Of a stretch of DNA of 64,000 bases, positions 11,546 through 23,792 are shown in pieces (position 1 is the first letter of the stretch; each line of letters starts with the position of its first letter). The stretch covers positions 3,666,142-3,730,141 of the forward strand of contig CM067555.1 of NCBI GenBank assembly GCA_034509755.1. Direction: 5' to 3'. Source of the stretch: Anisodus tanguticus. Taxonomy: Eukaryota > Streptophyta > Magnoliopsida > Solanales > Solanaceae. Made by a program: the position numbers and the translations under genes. Below the pieces are notes generated by a model, which made no database searches, was not told the origin of the DNA, and worked only from the letters and a program-made list of their open reading frames with translations.

Positions 11546-12541
11546 ATTATCAAGGGTCAAAAGTTATGAGTGTACTAATACGCTGAAACAAATAACATAT
11601 ACTTTTATACTTTAAGCTTAAGATTAGAAGATTCTAGAAGGAAGGTTCATACATGTAGAATTGATCCAGCTAAAACAAGAAAAATGCAGCTTCAATCCCA
11701 CATCAGATCTCCATAATTGATAGTTGTATAATAGTATTATGATTCATTTTTGTAATATATATTTTTACCTAAAACATAGTGATGAAATTTCATGAAAATA
11801 TATTAATTGAAACATATATTAATTGAAATTTCAAAATTGATTTAAAATCTAAATATATATTTTGTCTCTTTTTCTTTGTTAACTACATACACGTAGTACA
11901 TATTTACAACCGACTTTTGCAAGCCATAGAAAGTGCACACGTTATTCTTCTATTGGATTTGACCTTTAAAGTTAAATAGCACCAATTAGTTTACTAAACT
12001 TTTAAAATTATGAATTCATAATCTAAGATTTGACAAATTATAATTTTTTACATATATATCTTTTCGTGTAAAAAATATTGTGTTCAATCGTCGGTAGCTC
12101 AAAACCTACCTTCGCCACTATTTGTTTTCTCTCTTAGTAGTCTTAACTCTTATATAGCATGTTTTACCATCTTTCAAAATTTACTTATATTAATATTATA
12201 TTTTTTTGTTAGAATGCGTTATTAAAAAGCACTTCTAGAGAGTAACCGTGAGTGTTTGATTAATCAGTTTAAAAATACTTTCACCATACTAGAGCAACAA
12301 TTTATATTTGACTAAGATTCCAAAAGTGCTTCTAAATAAAAGTTACTTTTTCTAACTTTGAAAACCTATTTATGCTACTAACTAAAACTTAATTTTTTCC
12401 CTCTAAAATATTGATCAAACTCTTTAACTCTAAAACAAATTACAAAGAATTAACTCTTTTAACTTTCTACAACTATTAAAACATTTGTATTTTTCCACTG
12501 AATTTCTCAAGGAAAAATGTTCACACCGGAAAAACCTAAAT
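11546..12541. other. AT-rich spacer
   Basis: No gene or clear repeat boundary between the Copia-1 3' LTR and the related solo LTR. The stretch is AT-rich and low in complexity. Confidence 0.55.
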
Positions 12542-12546
12542 AAAAG

Positions 12547-12783
12547 TGAAAGAGAATAATCCCTTGATTATTTTTTTAATAAAGAGGTATATATACATGA
12601 TATACAATATCTAATTATGAAAAATAAATCTATATTTTCGTAATACAAAACTAATACATTTTTCTAATACAAGACTATTACATAATTACGCTTGTACAAT
12701 AATTCTACAAATATGGTAAAATATATACACAATATGGTTATGTGATATACACGGTTTGGGCCGTGTTTATCGGTGGACTTTCA
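12547..12783 (-). mobile_element. Solo LTR related to Copia-1
   Basis: Read on the minus strand it begins TGAAAG and ends CTTTCA like the Copia-1 LTRs, and shares AGAATTATTGTACAA and the AATAATCAAGGGATTATT tail. It is shorter (237 bases) and diverged. Flanks AAAAG (12542-12546) and AGAAG (12784-12788) differ by one base. No internal region is attached, as expected after LTR-LTR recombination. Confidence 0.7.
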
Positions 12784-12788
12784 AGAAG

Positions 12789-15779
12789 TAGTATTTTCAC
12801 ACAGAAAAATTAAGAAGTTTTTCAGAGTTTCAATGGAACTTGTTTCCCACTATGCATATTTCTAGTGAGTTGTTCGGTGGGAATAAGATGGAAAAATTAT
12901 AGTATAATTTTTTTACTAAATGTCGGTGAAAAAATCTTTGTTTCTAGTAGTGCTAGAAGATTGACACTATTAGATTGGTTATAAGCTTTATTTAATGTTT
13001 AACATGCGATTACGTGCAAAGAAATCGCATGCCCACACGTATTATTCAACCGATACCTAAAAATACCGAAAAAATTAAATACGTGAGGTGACAAAATCAT
13101 TAACTAGTATGGTCCAATTAGGTAAGAGAAAGGGTTTAAAGAAACCCTTAATTAACTAATTAATATAGTAGTACAGTGACATCTGTAAAATCTGTATTAT
13201 TAAAAAGGAAGAGGTTTCGGTAATAACCTAATTTTATTAGCACTATAATAATAGAAAAAAGATAATGCAGTTTACTGTGGAAATGGTTCCCATCAACTAT
13301 ATATATTGCCTTGATTATATAGATACCACGACTATATCAATACAGTTGTAATGGTATTGTAAGTACTACTTTTTATTCTTAATCAAATACTGCGAATTCG
13401 AATTTTCGATATGAAATTACTCTTATTAGAGGACATTTCTCCTAATGTATAATTTTTTCACGCAAATCCAAATTTAATCAACTTCTATATGAATATCAAA
13501 TATTGTGTGAAAAATGCATGCGCACAAAAATAATAATAAAGACATCGCAAATAACACAGACACTGAGGGGTGGGGGTAATGGGTATTGTGGCAATGAGTC
13601 ATGAGATTTGACCTTCTAATGCCTCTGACTCAGCTCTGATTATGACGTGGCCATATTTTTGGCTTCTTCTGGAAAAAGAAATCAAATAATTAGAATTTTC
13701 AACAGTTAAAAAAAGAGGCAAATTACCAAGAGAGGTATCAAAAGATTTCAAAATGAAATCATAGAACACAACTTTCCCTAAATCCTTTACAAATAAAATA
13801 AAAAATTTACCAAAGCATTGATTCCCAATTTGATTTCCATAAAAACTACACTTAACACTCCATATGTCTTTAAAAGAATAACAATATCATAATCAAGAAG
13901 TTAAATAATTTTCTTCTTAATAAATATTTACAATATTTTTAAATTAGCATTATGAATTAATTACAATACCTCACATACGTAAACTTTTTCTGAATTAATC
14001 AAAAAATGATTTGTACATATTCATGGCTATGTAGTTGTAGAGTTTGAGTTTATTTTATATATATAGTTGCGGAAGACATCTAAAAATCACACCACATTTA
14101 TAAGTTTTTTTTAATTGTATATAATCAATAAATATAAAAACCTCTTGATAAATTTTTTTGCCTCAGTTACTGTATATAGGACTAACTAAATGCATTACTG
14201 TTTATACTTCATATCTTATAGACTTATATTAGTAATATTTTCATGCGACAAAGAAAATAACAATTGTGGTGTGTATATATATTTGATTGTTTGTTTGTTT
14301 TCTTCAATTATTGGAGATCATATCCCCTAAGACTAATTGGTGAAAGTGTTAATACCATTTGATAATATAACCAAACTTAATAGCATCCATGCAATGATCA
14401 TGATAACCATATTTCATGACATGGTATGCTAAGCTTGGGCCATGTATAATGGTCAAGGCATGACGTGGCATTTTAGACATGTGAGTATGAACTAAAAAGG
14501 GTTTGAGGAATCTGCTGGAATAATATTTTTCTGACTGAGGAAAAAACACTGGGTCCCAGTCCACGTCATTCTTGCACGCTGCCATGCTGGATGTTTTGAA
14601 TTTATTTATAAACCAAAGTCCAAAATTCCCACCCGTGGGTATATAACCTTTCGTTTTCAACTTCACAGCCCAAAAGTAATTGATTAATTAGATAAATTAT
14701 TCTTAAAAGACAAAATTGAAGAAGAATAGGGATGTTCCTTGAGTATATATTTTAGTAGCCTTGTATGGGGTAAGAAGTGCATCCGGGGAATAGTTTATTC
14801 GAATAATCAGATGGTGCGGAGCTGTTCTTCACTCCCATCAACTCTTGTTACATTCACCCTTTTTTATTAGAGCGCCGCGACGCTCATGAGCATGATGATG
14901 CCAGCATAATCGCGGCATCATAACTTTTGGGGCTAGAATAATCTTAATCTTCGCTTATATATATAAAGTTTAGGAAAGAAGTTAAGGAATTCTAGATCTT
15001 CTTGCTCACTTGTAATCTTAACCCTATTTCTCCCAAAGACAATATACTGAGAGAGCCTCTTATTCATTATTTTTACTTCGGATCTTGAATATAAGCTTAT
15101 TTTATCTACTTTATCTATTTGTTTCGTTTATTTATTATCTAGAATCAAACTTGTTAAGGGGTTTCCCAGATCGGATACGATTCGCTTATCTTTAAACCCT
15201 AAAATACAAGTCTCTAACTGAGTTTTTGGTTAAAACCGATTTCACCAGAAAATAAGTCTCGTACTGAAATTTTTGTATGAATGTTATAATATGAATAGTC
15301 TATGAAGGATAATTTGATAAAGGTATCACATAGTATTAACATTACGATGATTTTTGCTAAGCAGGATACATTGAGGATGTATTTAAACATTAGGGATATT
15401 TTGATATTTTGATCAGTTAAAAACTCTTAACTTTTAAGTTCTGGTCTATGAAGAGTAGTTGAAGCATTTTTCTAAAAGTTCAAGCCATTAGTCTAACTTT
15501 TCCTTTCTTACTTTGAGTTGATTAAGCATATATATGCGTGCGTTATGCTTATGAGCAGGGCTGGAGCTACCTTTCTTCAAGGAAGTCAATTGTATTGACC
15601 CTCATTTGTTGAAAAGTTACAATATAGATATGTCAAATATTTATGCAATAAAAACACACACATAAATTATATGTTGCATTCGTTTAATTAGATTTTTCGT
15701 GAGTTTATTTTTTTATATTTTAAAATTCTTAATATAATTTTTGGCTCCGTTATTGCAAAGGAGTTGATATTAGGAGGTA
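12789..15779. other. Intergenic DNA without recognised genes
   Basis: AT-rich. A 105-codon minus-strand frame at 14349-14666 matches no family I know. A TATA-like GGTATATAACC lies at 14638-14648 (+) but no coding region follows. A CGCCGCGACGCTC segment near 14872 and ATCGCGGCATCA near 14910 are locally GC-rich, possibly decayed retroelement DNA. Nothing further can be supported. Confidence 0.5.
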
Positions 15780-16014
15780 CTCCCTTCGGATAAAAAAGAG
15801 GCACATTCCTTAAGAAAATATTAATTTTTTGGGGAAAATAGGGAATTTGACTAAAATGTCCCTAGTTAAATTAAGTATTGTAATTTGGTCACCTAACACT
15901 TACTAATGACAAATCTAAAAAAATAAGGTTAATTCTTTCTTGATTTGATAAATGGACACTTTTTTTACTCAAAAATTAAAAGGTAAGTGGATACTCTTTT
16001 TAATCCGGAGGAAA
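15780..16014. mobile_element. Stowaway-like MITE, degenerate
   Basis: The left end CTCCCTTCGGATAAAAAAGA and the inverted right end (TTTCCTCCGGATTAAAAAGA) form imperfect inverted repeats, with TA just outside both. The 235-base interior is AT-rich and non-coding. Confidence 0.5.
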
Positions 16015-16458
16015 TATAAACTAATGCTTAGATACTTGTAACTTCCCCAAATAAATTACTCTTCGACTGTCTTTGAGGTTGTTTCACGGTGTTCAAAATT
16101 AATTATTTACGTCGAACGAACCACAGTATATATACTCCATCTGTCCCATAATAAGTGTTATTTTAGTAAAAAAATACGCATATTAAGAAAGTAATAAAAT
16201 AATGTGAAGTTTACCAAATTATCCCTAAATACTAAAAATAAATTATTTTTTCTTTTTTATTAGAGCAAGCACAAGTAGTAAACCTTTTGACATTGGGAAT
16301 CCAGCAATACCAAGGGTGTGTTTGGTATGAAGAAAAGTATTTTCCAATATTTTTCTAGAAAACGTTCTCTTGGAAAACAAGGGAGTGACTTACTTATTTT
16401 CTAGTGTTTGCTAAGGAAGAAAAAAAAATCAAGGGCATTAATATGTAGCAAAATACTA

Positions 16459-16502
16459 TGGAGTGGGGAGTGGGGAGTGGGGAGTGGGGGTGTGGGGGGC
16501 GC
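16459..16502 (+). repeat. G-rich minisatellite (GGGGAGT)n
   Basis: Several consecutive copies of a 7-base GGGGAGT unit followed by GGGGGTGTGGGGGG. The spaced G-runs could form a quadruplex. It lies inside the TIR element. Confidence 0.75.
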
Positions 16503-16703
16503 AGGGATGGGATGGTAAAAAGGTGGGGTTGGGAGCATTGGATGGGTGTGGAGGAGATAATGAACTTGGAATGTCACTTATGTAACTTGTTTTCCCTACT
16601 TCAAGAAGTGATTTTCCTTATTTTTGAGGAACTTCCTAGACAAAATGTTTGTTCGCAATAAATTTTGCTAGCAGAAAATAAATAACTGAAATCATAAAAC
16701 AAA

Positions 16704-17292
16704 TGTGAGAAAAAATCATTTTATTGATTATTTTATGAGTACAACTTTGGATGTATCCCTTGATTCTAATCTCCGTGTTGTTCGCCTTGATTCGAGGGCT
16801 AATGTAGCGTCTTTCTCGAATGAAGGATGAACTTCTGTTGATGTGTTGAATCTTAGAAGAACTTTGAGCACCACTTTGGATTGTTCTTGAGGGAAGACGT
16901 CCATTTCTTGTTGAAGATCTTTTGGAGAAGAGTTATGTAGACATTGTTGCTCTCCTTTGCCTCTAGTCAAGATGCTATGCAACTTTCAAGATTTCTTCAA
17001 AAGGGAATGTGTGACCCCTTTATATAGTTGTGAGCTAGAGCTTAGGGGTATTTTCTCCAAGTAATTCTAGTGAACCTTGGCCTAGAAAGACATGGGTTGG
17101 GCTCGTCTTGTAGAGGCCCAATGTAATTGACTAACCCAAATGTGATTTGAATTTCATTAAAGTCGTGTAATTTTTACTTAAATAATTAATCTGACTTCAT
17201 TAACTAAAATTTAACTTGGTTAACATATCAATAACTTAGAATTTAATCCAAATTTTGTATGGATTAATTCAATTTAAATTTTGATGTCTACA
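16704..17292 (-). mobile_element. Probable solo LTR (TGTAGACATCA family) inside the TIR element
   Basis: Read on the minus strand it starts TGTAGACATCAAAATTTAAA, a plant LTR-like TG start, and ends at TCTCACA near 16704. AATGT occurs at both junctions (16702-16706 and 17292-17296), overlapping the presumed TG/CA ends, so the exact boundary is ambiguous by two or three bases. A TATA-like CTATATAAAGG lies at about 17020 on this strand. The 84-codon frame at 16728-16982 is probably LTR sequence, not a gene. Confidence 0.5.
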
Positions 17293-17495
17293 ATGTTTTC
17301 CAAAAATTTTTGTCAACCAAACATGAGAAAATTTTCCTTCATACCAAACACACCCCAAGTTACTATGTGGCTTTTCCAATCATCATTTAGATGTTACTTT
17401 AATTTTTAATTTTTGTCAAGGGTAGAATTAAAAAAAAATAGTCAATTTATGTCTTGATTTTCTAAGATAACACTTATTATGAGACGTAGAGAGTG

Positions 17496-20400
17496 ATAAA
17501 GTAGTAAGAGTGATCATTGTGCCTTGTTTAGTGTGATGATCCAATCCAAAGGTTTGCTATTTAAAAGAAAAAAAGAAAACGATGATTAATACTTATTATT
17601 AAAAGTAAAATCTTTTGGATGATCATAGGAGTATTAAACAAATAGTCAAGAAAAGGCAAAATCCAATTGGAAAAGAAGAAAAAGTTGAACAGAATTGTTT
17701 CATTTGGACAAAGGATAGAGATGAATAAGAATTAAACCAAAATAGAATTTTTCAAGTCAAGTCAAATTTACATTAAATGAAACCTGCCCTTTACAATTCA
17801 TTAATAGGGAAGAAGAAAAATAAAAGTTGAGTAACACTAACATGTCGAACAAGGCAACCATTAGTCAAAAATATTAATTGTTGGTTGTTCCATATAGACC
17901 GTTTATTCAAAAAACCAGGTTCACCCGCAGCCCCATATTTTCTTTTTTTGGGTTAAAGTCAATAAAGTAGTGACAGTTCAAATGGACGATAGTTATCACA
18001 AAATTACCCGAATTTAAATTTAGATTCGCACCGGAAAGTTTCACATTGAGGAGCAAAGAGCTCTCTATCTAACAAAGGTAATTCCGTAATTCGTATTCAG
18101 AGATTTAAATCTAAGACATTTGATTAAGGATGAAGAAATATTTATCACTCTCTCATTTGAATGATAGTTAATAATCAAGAGATCACTCCAATTCAAACTA
18201 TTACATAATCATTATGAATTTCGTAGTAGGAGTGGTTCAAACGAATAATTGTTATCACGAGATCGTTCGAATTTGTACAATTGATACTACGATACTAATT
18301 GAATAATCTCCTAATTACGTAGTTGTCCGCTTTAAGCACATTGTTGTCCATCTGATAGTCGTAGGGCCACAAGATCATTGACAAATTTGATGCTTGTTAA
18401 ACATGATGAGTAAATTTTAAATTATTGCATTGTCAAATTAGGCATTGGACCTAAGTCACACCACAAAAACTAGCTCAAAGGAAGAAAGATTGCTCAAGCA
18501 TTATAAGGAGTCCAGAATTCATCCATCACCGATATGGTATATTCTCTTCATGTATACACTAGGGTTCAAATAACCAATCGTTAGCACCATATACTCGAAT
18601 TCGATGAGGTGAAACTAAGATACTAATTATAATCTCCTAACTACTGAATTGTCCACTTAGAAAGCAGGATAGTTCACTTGATGAGTACTAATCACAAAAT
18701 ATCAGTTAAAATTTTACTATTTGTTGATTTGCCCGTATACTCTCAAATATCTCTTAACTATTTCTAAAAATTTATCACGTAGGCACCACATATGAAAACT
18801 AAAGTGAAAATTGAGATTTAACGAAATAAGGGTAAATATGATTTTTTTTTAGAGTACAATGACAAATATGATCCGATAGTTAAATGAAAATGACATATCA
18901 AAAAATATAACAAAGAGTAAATATAGCTTATTCGTTATAATACATGGGCAAATTTGACCCTTTTCCGTTATTGAAATACAACCACAACAATTATGCATCA
19001 ATTCCAAATAATTATATTTGTGTGAGCTTGCTCACATTAATGATTTCAAGATAAGGATGAAGTGGAGATTTACAATAAATTGACAGTCATTATAAAACTA
19101 ATCAATTCATTGATAAATCTTTACAGTATAAATACTTATTGAACATAGTGTTAAATAAAATATGGCACATCGTTACAAGATGTTACTAGAATTTATAAAT
19201 AGCGGCCCTTATGTCTAATAACATTAATATTTTGAGCATATCTTTTGTTTTCCGCCGTTGTGTGAAACCCTCTTCAAAAGGCAAAAGCAAAGACTTTGAA
19301 AAGATTCTTTTTTTTAACAGTAGAAATATATTATTCTGACTATAGTTTCATGATTGAAATTGAAAACTTTGGGACACAGGGGAAAACATAATGACTTGTT
19401 GTATTTAATTTGTTAATATAGTTTCTTTTTTGACTTTTTGGTATATTTCGTCCTGTCCAAGTTGTGGCTTATTTGGATGTGGATAAGTTTGAGGCATGGG
19501 TTGAATATTTTTGGTGGCTGGAGAAAATATTTAAAAAAATTACTGAAGTGTGTGCGGCACCATATCTTATTTAAAAATTGAAAATCCATAAAATACTTAC
19601 TTTATAAAATGTTTCTTACAAAATATTCTAGAAGGACGAGAAATTGGCTTTTGAGGACATGTTGGGCTTTATAGACTAAACAGGAGCAAGTCAACAAATA
19701 CCCAGTCCAATTTTGAAACCCCGAATCCCGATTTAAATAATAAGCAAAATTTACAAATTTTGTAAATTTAATCAAACACATGCGATTCAGAAAATTTTCC
19801 GATGCCTATGTTTTTTTCATTCAATCATAGATATTATATCAATCTAAAAATTTTGTGTACTAAGTTATAAATTTTGTTCAAAGTTTGTATATTGATGTGC
19901 AAGCAAACTACAAACCTATGCGACTGAAGTTTTGATTTACTAGAGCTAAACATTAATCATTTTTGTCTGAAAGTCAAATATACGCGATAGAAGTTTGACT
20001 TCGATATTTATGTCTGAAATTCAGATATTTATACCTAACTTCATGCCCAATACGCGATTAAAGTTTGACATGATTTTAACTTTTGAGAATAAAAAAAGAA
20101 GAAAAGAATTAATAGTAGTGAAGCAGGAGGAGGAAACAGATTTGTCCATAGCAAAAGTTATAATTGGGCCTACAGATGTATTTGTTGGCCCAAAAAGCTT
20201 AAGCTTGGGTGGAATGCACAAGTATCAAATTTGTAGATTTTAAAAAGAATAGTCGAAATTTACAAATAATTTAAAGTTTAATTGCCCTAAATTTGGTTCT
20301 GACAGTTCAAAACATCAAACCTCACAATCGAGATATATCAATCCACCAATTGCTTAGTAACAAGGAATTCATATAAATTTGTTCGTATGTTCTATATGTA

Positions 20401-21209
20401 TCATGTTAGTTGCTTTGAAGAATAAATACGGTGTATGTATATTTAAGTGAAAGATATTAACGATTACAAGGGGGTTGTCGATGGATTTGCCCTTCTTTTT
20501 ATCTTACAAGTGTCATTGCTAATTGCTCTCGAAAAATTATTATAATTACTTTTTTTTTTATTATGAAGGGGTTGGGGAAAGGGAAACGGGGTTGGGATTA
20601 CACATGAGAATCAAATCCTCACTAACAAGATAAAAATCCATGTTGCAAATAAACTGAGCTATTAAGATTCCCATAATTGTAATTAGTCAACTTGAGAGTT
20701 TGTTTGACCTTTAATTTTATTTTAAAATTCATCATTCTTGTGTCTATAGTATTGATGCAGTATAGCTGTATAGTACGTTTTTAAACAGTATTGTTGCTTT
20801 GTTTTGCTTTATTGTGTGTGCCTTTTGCGATTATAATTTTTCTTTCATTTTTGTGTGGATTACTTTTTTTGAGTTGATAATCTATCAGAAATAATTTATC
20901 TACCCCATAAAGGTATGCGTATATCTTACTCTTTTCAGACACCACTTATGATATTACACTGAGCATGTTGTTGTATTCATGATTCTTGTCTCCTACGAAT
21001 CCCCAAAAAATTCATCGCGAATGAAATTATCTAAAATTAATTAAACTTTAAATAATTTTAAAAATATAAATATATTTTAAATTAAGTGTCATTTGTATCT
21101 TAATTTACGGATTGATTGTTCCTCCATTCTCTATCTGCCATATCGTCTTCACCGTTCCAACACATCTGCGAGCTTCTTCTTCGACAACCAATTCTAATCC
21201 GAATTCTAC
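17496..21209. other. Long AT-rich intergenic stretch
   Basis: No supported gene. About 18140-18660 contains recurring phrases (GATACTAATT..AATCTCCTAA near 18290 and 18610; TTGTCCGCTT / TTGTCCACTT) suggesting an old diverged tandem duplication. A MULE-MITE-like terminus GACCCTTTTCCG occurs at 18957-18968. A near-duplicate ACGCGAT(A/T)(G/A)AAGTTTGAC occurs near 19982 and 20051. None gives a complete element. Confidence 0.45.
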
Positions 21210-21635
21210 AACCAATTAGGTTGAATTTGGATGGGTTAAAATGAGCTAAGTTAATAAATGGACGCATTATTGACTCGCCCAAAAGTTATTTGGGTTGAAA
21301 CCAATTGGGCCACTAAAATGCGAATCATAATCCAACCCGTCCAATTCTAACTAACTTTTAATTGCTTTATTTGTTTTTTTTTATAATAATATTTTAGTAT
21401 CTTATAAAATTATTATTTTCCTTTATTATTGTTATATATAATATATCAAATAAAAAAAATATGAAAATATTTTGATTTATTTCTTATGAGTTAATATGAG
21501 CTACATATCAACCTAATTTTTTATGAGCTGAAATAGGCTAAGCTAATGGATGGACGGATCAATAACCCGCTCAAATTTAAAAGGGTTAGGCGAATTATAT
21601 TTTCATGGACTAATTTTGTCGACCTCTACACTATT
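21210..21635. repeat. AT-rich repeat with paired degenerate ends, upstream of an acylphosphatase remnant
   Basis: Two similar segments in the same orientation, about 21238-21296 and 21528-21590, share GCTAAG(T/C)TAAT and GGACG..TCAATAACCCGC / GACTCGCCC wording and end in TTGGGTTG / GGGTTAGG. Between them is AT-rich DNA. Such GGGTT/AACCC-bearing ends occur in plant hAT-like MITEs, but I cannot fix target duplications here. Confidence 0.35.
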
Positions 21636-21638
21636 ACA

Positions 21639-21866
21639 GGCGAGGGTTGGACAGTAGATAACGCCACAGAATTGGGTTTGAGTGGTTGGGTTAGGAACAG
21701 AAAGGACGGCACTGTAGAAGCCATGTTTTCCGGTAGTCTTGAGAAGGTTCTAGAAATGGAGCGCCGCTGTTGGGTGGGCCCACCGGCGGCGAAAGTAACC
21801 GGTGTGGATATGAATGTTTGTGATGAAGATATGGCGCCGGGTTTTGAATGTAGGCTAACTGTTTGA
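21639..21866 (+). pseudogene. Acylphosphatase remnant lacking its N-terminal active-site segment
   Basis: Translation from 21639 (GEGWTVDNATELGLSG, WVRNRKDGTVEAMFSGS, R-R-C-W-V-G-P-P-A-A-K-V) matches the C-terminal three quarters of the acylphosphatase fold (about 75 of about 95 residues). The Asn of GWVRN, which positions the nucleophilic water, is present. The GRVQGVFYR loop holding the phosphate-binding Arg is absent: upstream is repeat DNA instead. An acceptor-like ATTACAG sits exactly at the homology edge, so this could be a second exon with the first part displaced. The frame stays open to TGA 21864-21866. A better copy lies at 37.6-40.5 kb, across the nested MULE. It is probably a truncated paralogue. 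Confidence 0.7.
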
Positions 21867-21869
21867 TCA

Positions 21870-22655
21870 ATTGCCTAAAAGAAGCAAAAATAAAGTTGTA
21901 TAAGTCGACATTATTTTATGATTTTTACTCTGAATGTAACCTTGAATTACGGTTTTCATATTCAGTGTATTTTAAAAGGTGGAGTCCGAAAATTATAGAG
22001 TATGCAGACTTTACCCATATCTCATGAAGATTGAGAGGTTGTTTTCGAAAAACCTCTTCTCAAATAACATGTAATAAGGCAGTACGAAAAAGATAATACA
22101 AAAGTAAACAAGTAAAAGAAAATAATAGAGAAAACGTAATATAGCATTCACAAATAACAGATAAAAGTAGAGATCGAATGACAAAAGACTACGAGAATAA
22201 TGTTACACCAAGCTTATTCTTCAGGATAGCAAGACAACTCTCAACTACCAGCTAACATTCTACACGAATTCAAACTATTATTTATTTTAATTGAACACCT
22301 AAACATACGATTAAAGTGTTCATGCTAAACACTTCTGACTCAAAATTTTAAAAAGCTTTTGCGTGTGTTCTTAGTGGCAAGTTTAAGTGTTGTTAATGTG
22401 CTTTATCTTTTTTAGGAAGCTAGCTATTTTTTTTATCAAGTAAGCTTTAAAGCATCAGCAAACTTTTAAATGCGTATAAGATAACATTTCTACAAGTTCT
22501 TGCTTAGTTCATTTGATTAGGAAGAACTTTATCCATCAAGTAGCACTGCTTACTGTTTTCTTGTCAGTTATGTAGGGTTCTGACAAAAATACTTTGTAAA
22601 TATGCATTTAATTTATATCTCGAACTTAAAAAGTCAATTGCAATAGTATAATAGT
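21870..22655. other. Spacer, nothing recognised
   Basis: AT-rich DNA following the acylphosphatase remnant. It has no family signature I can name. Confidence 0.5.
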
Positions 22656-22664
22656 GTGTTTAGA

Positions 22665-23036
22665 GAGTAAATATCTCAAAATGTCACTCAAGTATGTAAA
22701 ATTAGCTTGTAAAATCATTAAACTTAAAAAAAAAATACAAAGTCATTTAAGTTAGATAGGTTTCCCACAAAGTCATTATAACTAAAATAAAATAATAAAA
22801 AGAGATAATTACATAAACCTCCCCTCAAGTTTTGTTATGTAATATTTACTTTCTTTGTGGTTTATAATATTATGCTTAACATCTTACTTTAATTTTCTTT
22901 GTAATAATTTTTTAACCTAATTATTATTAATATAAAAATTGTGATTTAACTTTTCTGTCCTTTGTCATATATTATTTTTCTTAATTAATTTTGTAAACAT
23001 TCTTTGTTAGGTGATCATAAAAATTTGACTTAACAA
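22665..23036 (+). repeat. Left terminal inverted repeat of the MULE
   Basis: About 370 bases, the inverted counterpart of 36087-36489, with small indels and substitutions. Confidence 0.78.
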
Positions 23037-23344
23037 ACCAGACTAATTTTTATGCCAGGTAGACATGAATCCCACGCTAAATAATGTAGATTCTAATGAA
23101 AATATGGAAGGTGAATTCTTGAGAATAAGTTATCGATATTTATTGCATAATAGTTGAGAAATTTCTTCTTAAATGTACCTAATCTGGTTTATTGAATTTT
23201 GTTTGTTTATTGTAAGGAGAAGTTGCTAGTTTCATGCTCTGCCTTCTATTAACTTCACATACATTTGCATGATGTGGTATAGCTGGCAGAAAGAATTTAA
23301 GTTGTAAAATGACAATTCATTTCTCAATAGTGCAAATAATTTAA

Positions 23345-23792
23345 TTTTTTGGTCGAACTATCCATATATATTAATCACATCAGCAAAGGTTACAGCAACA
23401 ATTCAAGAATCAAAAAACAAGAAATGTACTCGACCACCCCTACTCTACTTCCCAGATTATCAGTCCCTGTACATCAATTCTATTCAGCATAACAGAAGCT
23501 TAATGCACCGAACTGCTATTTTTATTCAAAATAACCAGAATCATGTATTTACTATCTATCATCACTCTCTTCATTGTGGTTCTAGGATGGGGTACTCTGT
23601 GATTCCACAATGCACCATTCCTGGCCATTCATATTTGGTAGATAACAGCAGCTAGCACACACCATGTAAACTGCCTGCTTACTCTTCCAATTGCCTTCCT
23701 TGCTAGTCTCCTTCCTATAACCATCAGCTCCCAGTTCTGTATCCTGATTTGGAGCCAATCTAATACTTCCTTCAAGCACCCCTGTGAGTAAA
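23345..23792 (-). pseudogene. LINE (L1-type) 3' end: last ORF2 residues, 3'UTR and A-rich tail
   Basis: Read on the minus strand from 23792, the frame gives CLKEVLDWLQIRIQNWEL, then FTWCVLAAVIYQI and M-A-R-N-G-A-L-W, the usual C-terminal pattern of plant LINE ORF2 after its zinc-binding domain. It ends near 23480. A non-coding 3' region and an A-rich stretch (TTTTTTAATT on the plus strand at 23345-23350) close the element. The solo LTR at 23793-25134 separates this piece from the preceding ORF2 part. Confidence 0.7.

Larger units (their letters stand above)
16314..17355. mobile_element. TIR element with GGGTGTGTTTGG ends (PIF/Harbinger-like or related MITE)
   Basis: The left end GGGTGTGTTTGGTATGAAG and the inverted right end GGGTGTGTTTGGTATGAAGG match almost perfectly. 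CAA flanks both sides (16311-16313 and 17356-17358), a 3-base target duplication as in PIF/Harbinger elements, although CAA is not the usual TWA. It sits inside a Stowaway MITE and is itself interrupted by LTR-like DNA. Without that insertion it is about 450 bases, and no transposase is present. Confidence 0.6.
16135..17493. mobile_element. Stowaway-like MITE split by a nested insertion
   Basis: The left end CTCCATCTGTCCCATAATAA at 16135 and the inverted right end CTCTCTACGTCTCATAATAA from 17493 are inverted repeats, with TA before the left end and TG (probably mutated TA) after the right. The two arms are separated by the 16314-17355 element. Without that insertion the MITE would be about 310 bases. 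Confidence 0.6.

Noticed and set aside
14349..14666. 105-codon minus-strand frame
   Set aside because: No recognisable domain, no homologue known to me, no supporting promoter or splice structure.
16728..16982. 84-codon minus-strand frame
   Set aside because: It lies wholly inside LTR-like DNA nested in a TIR element.
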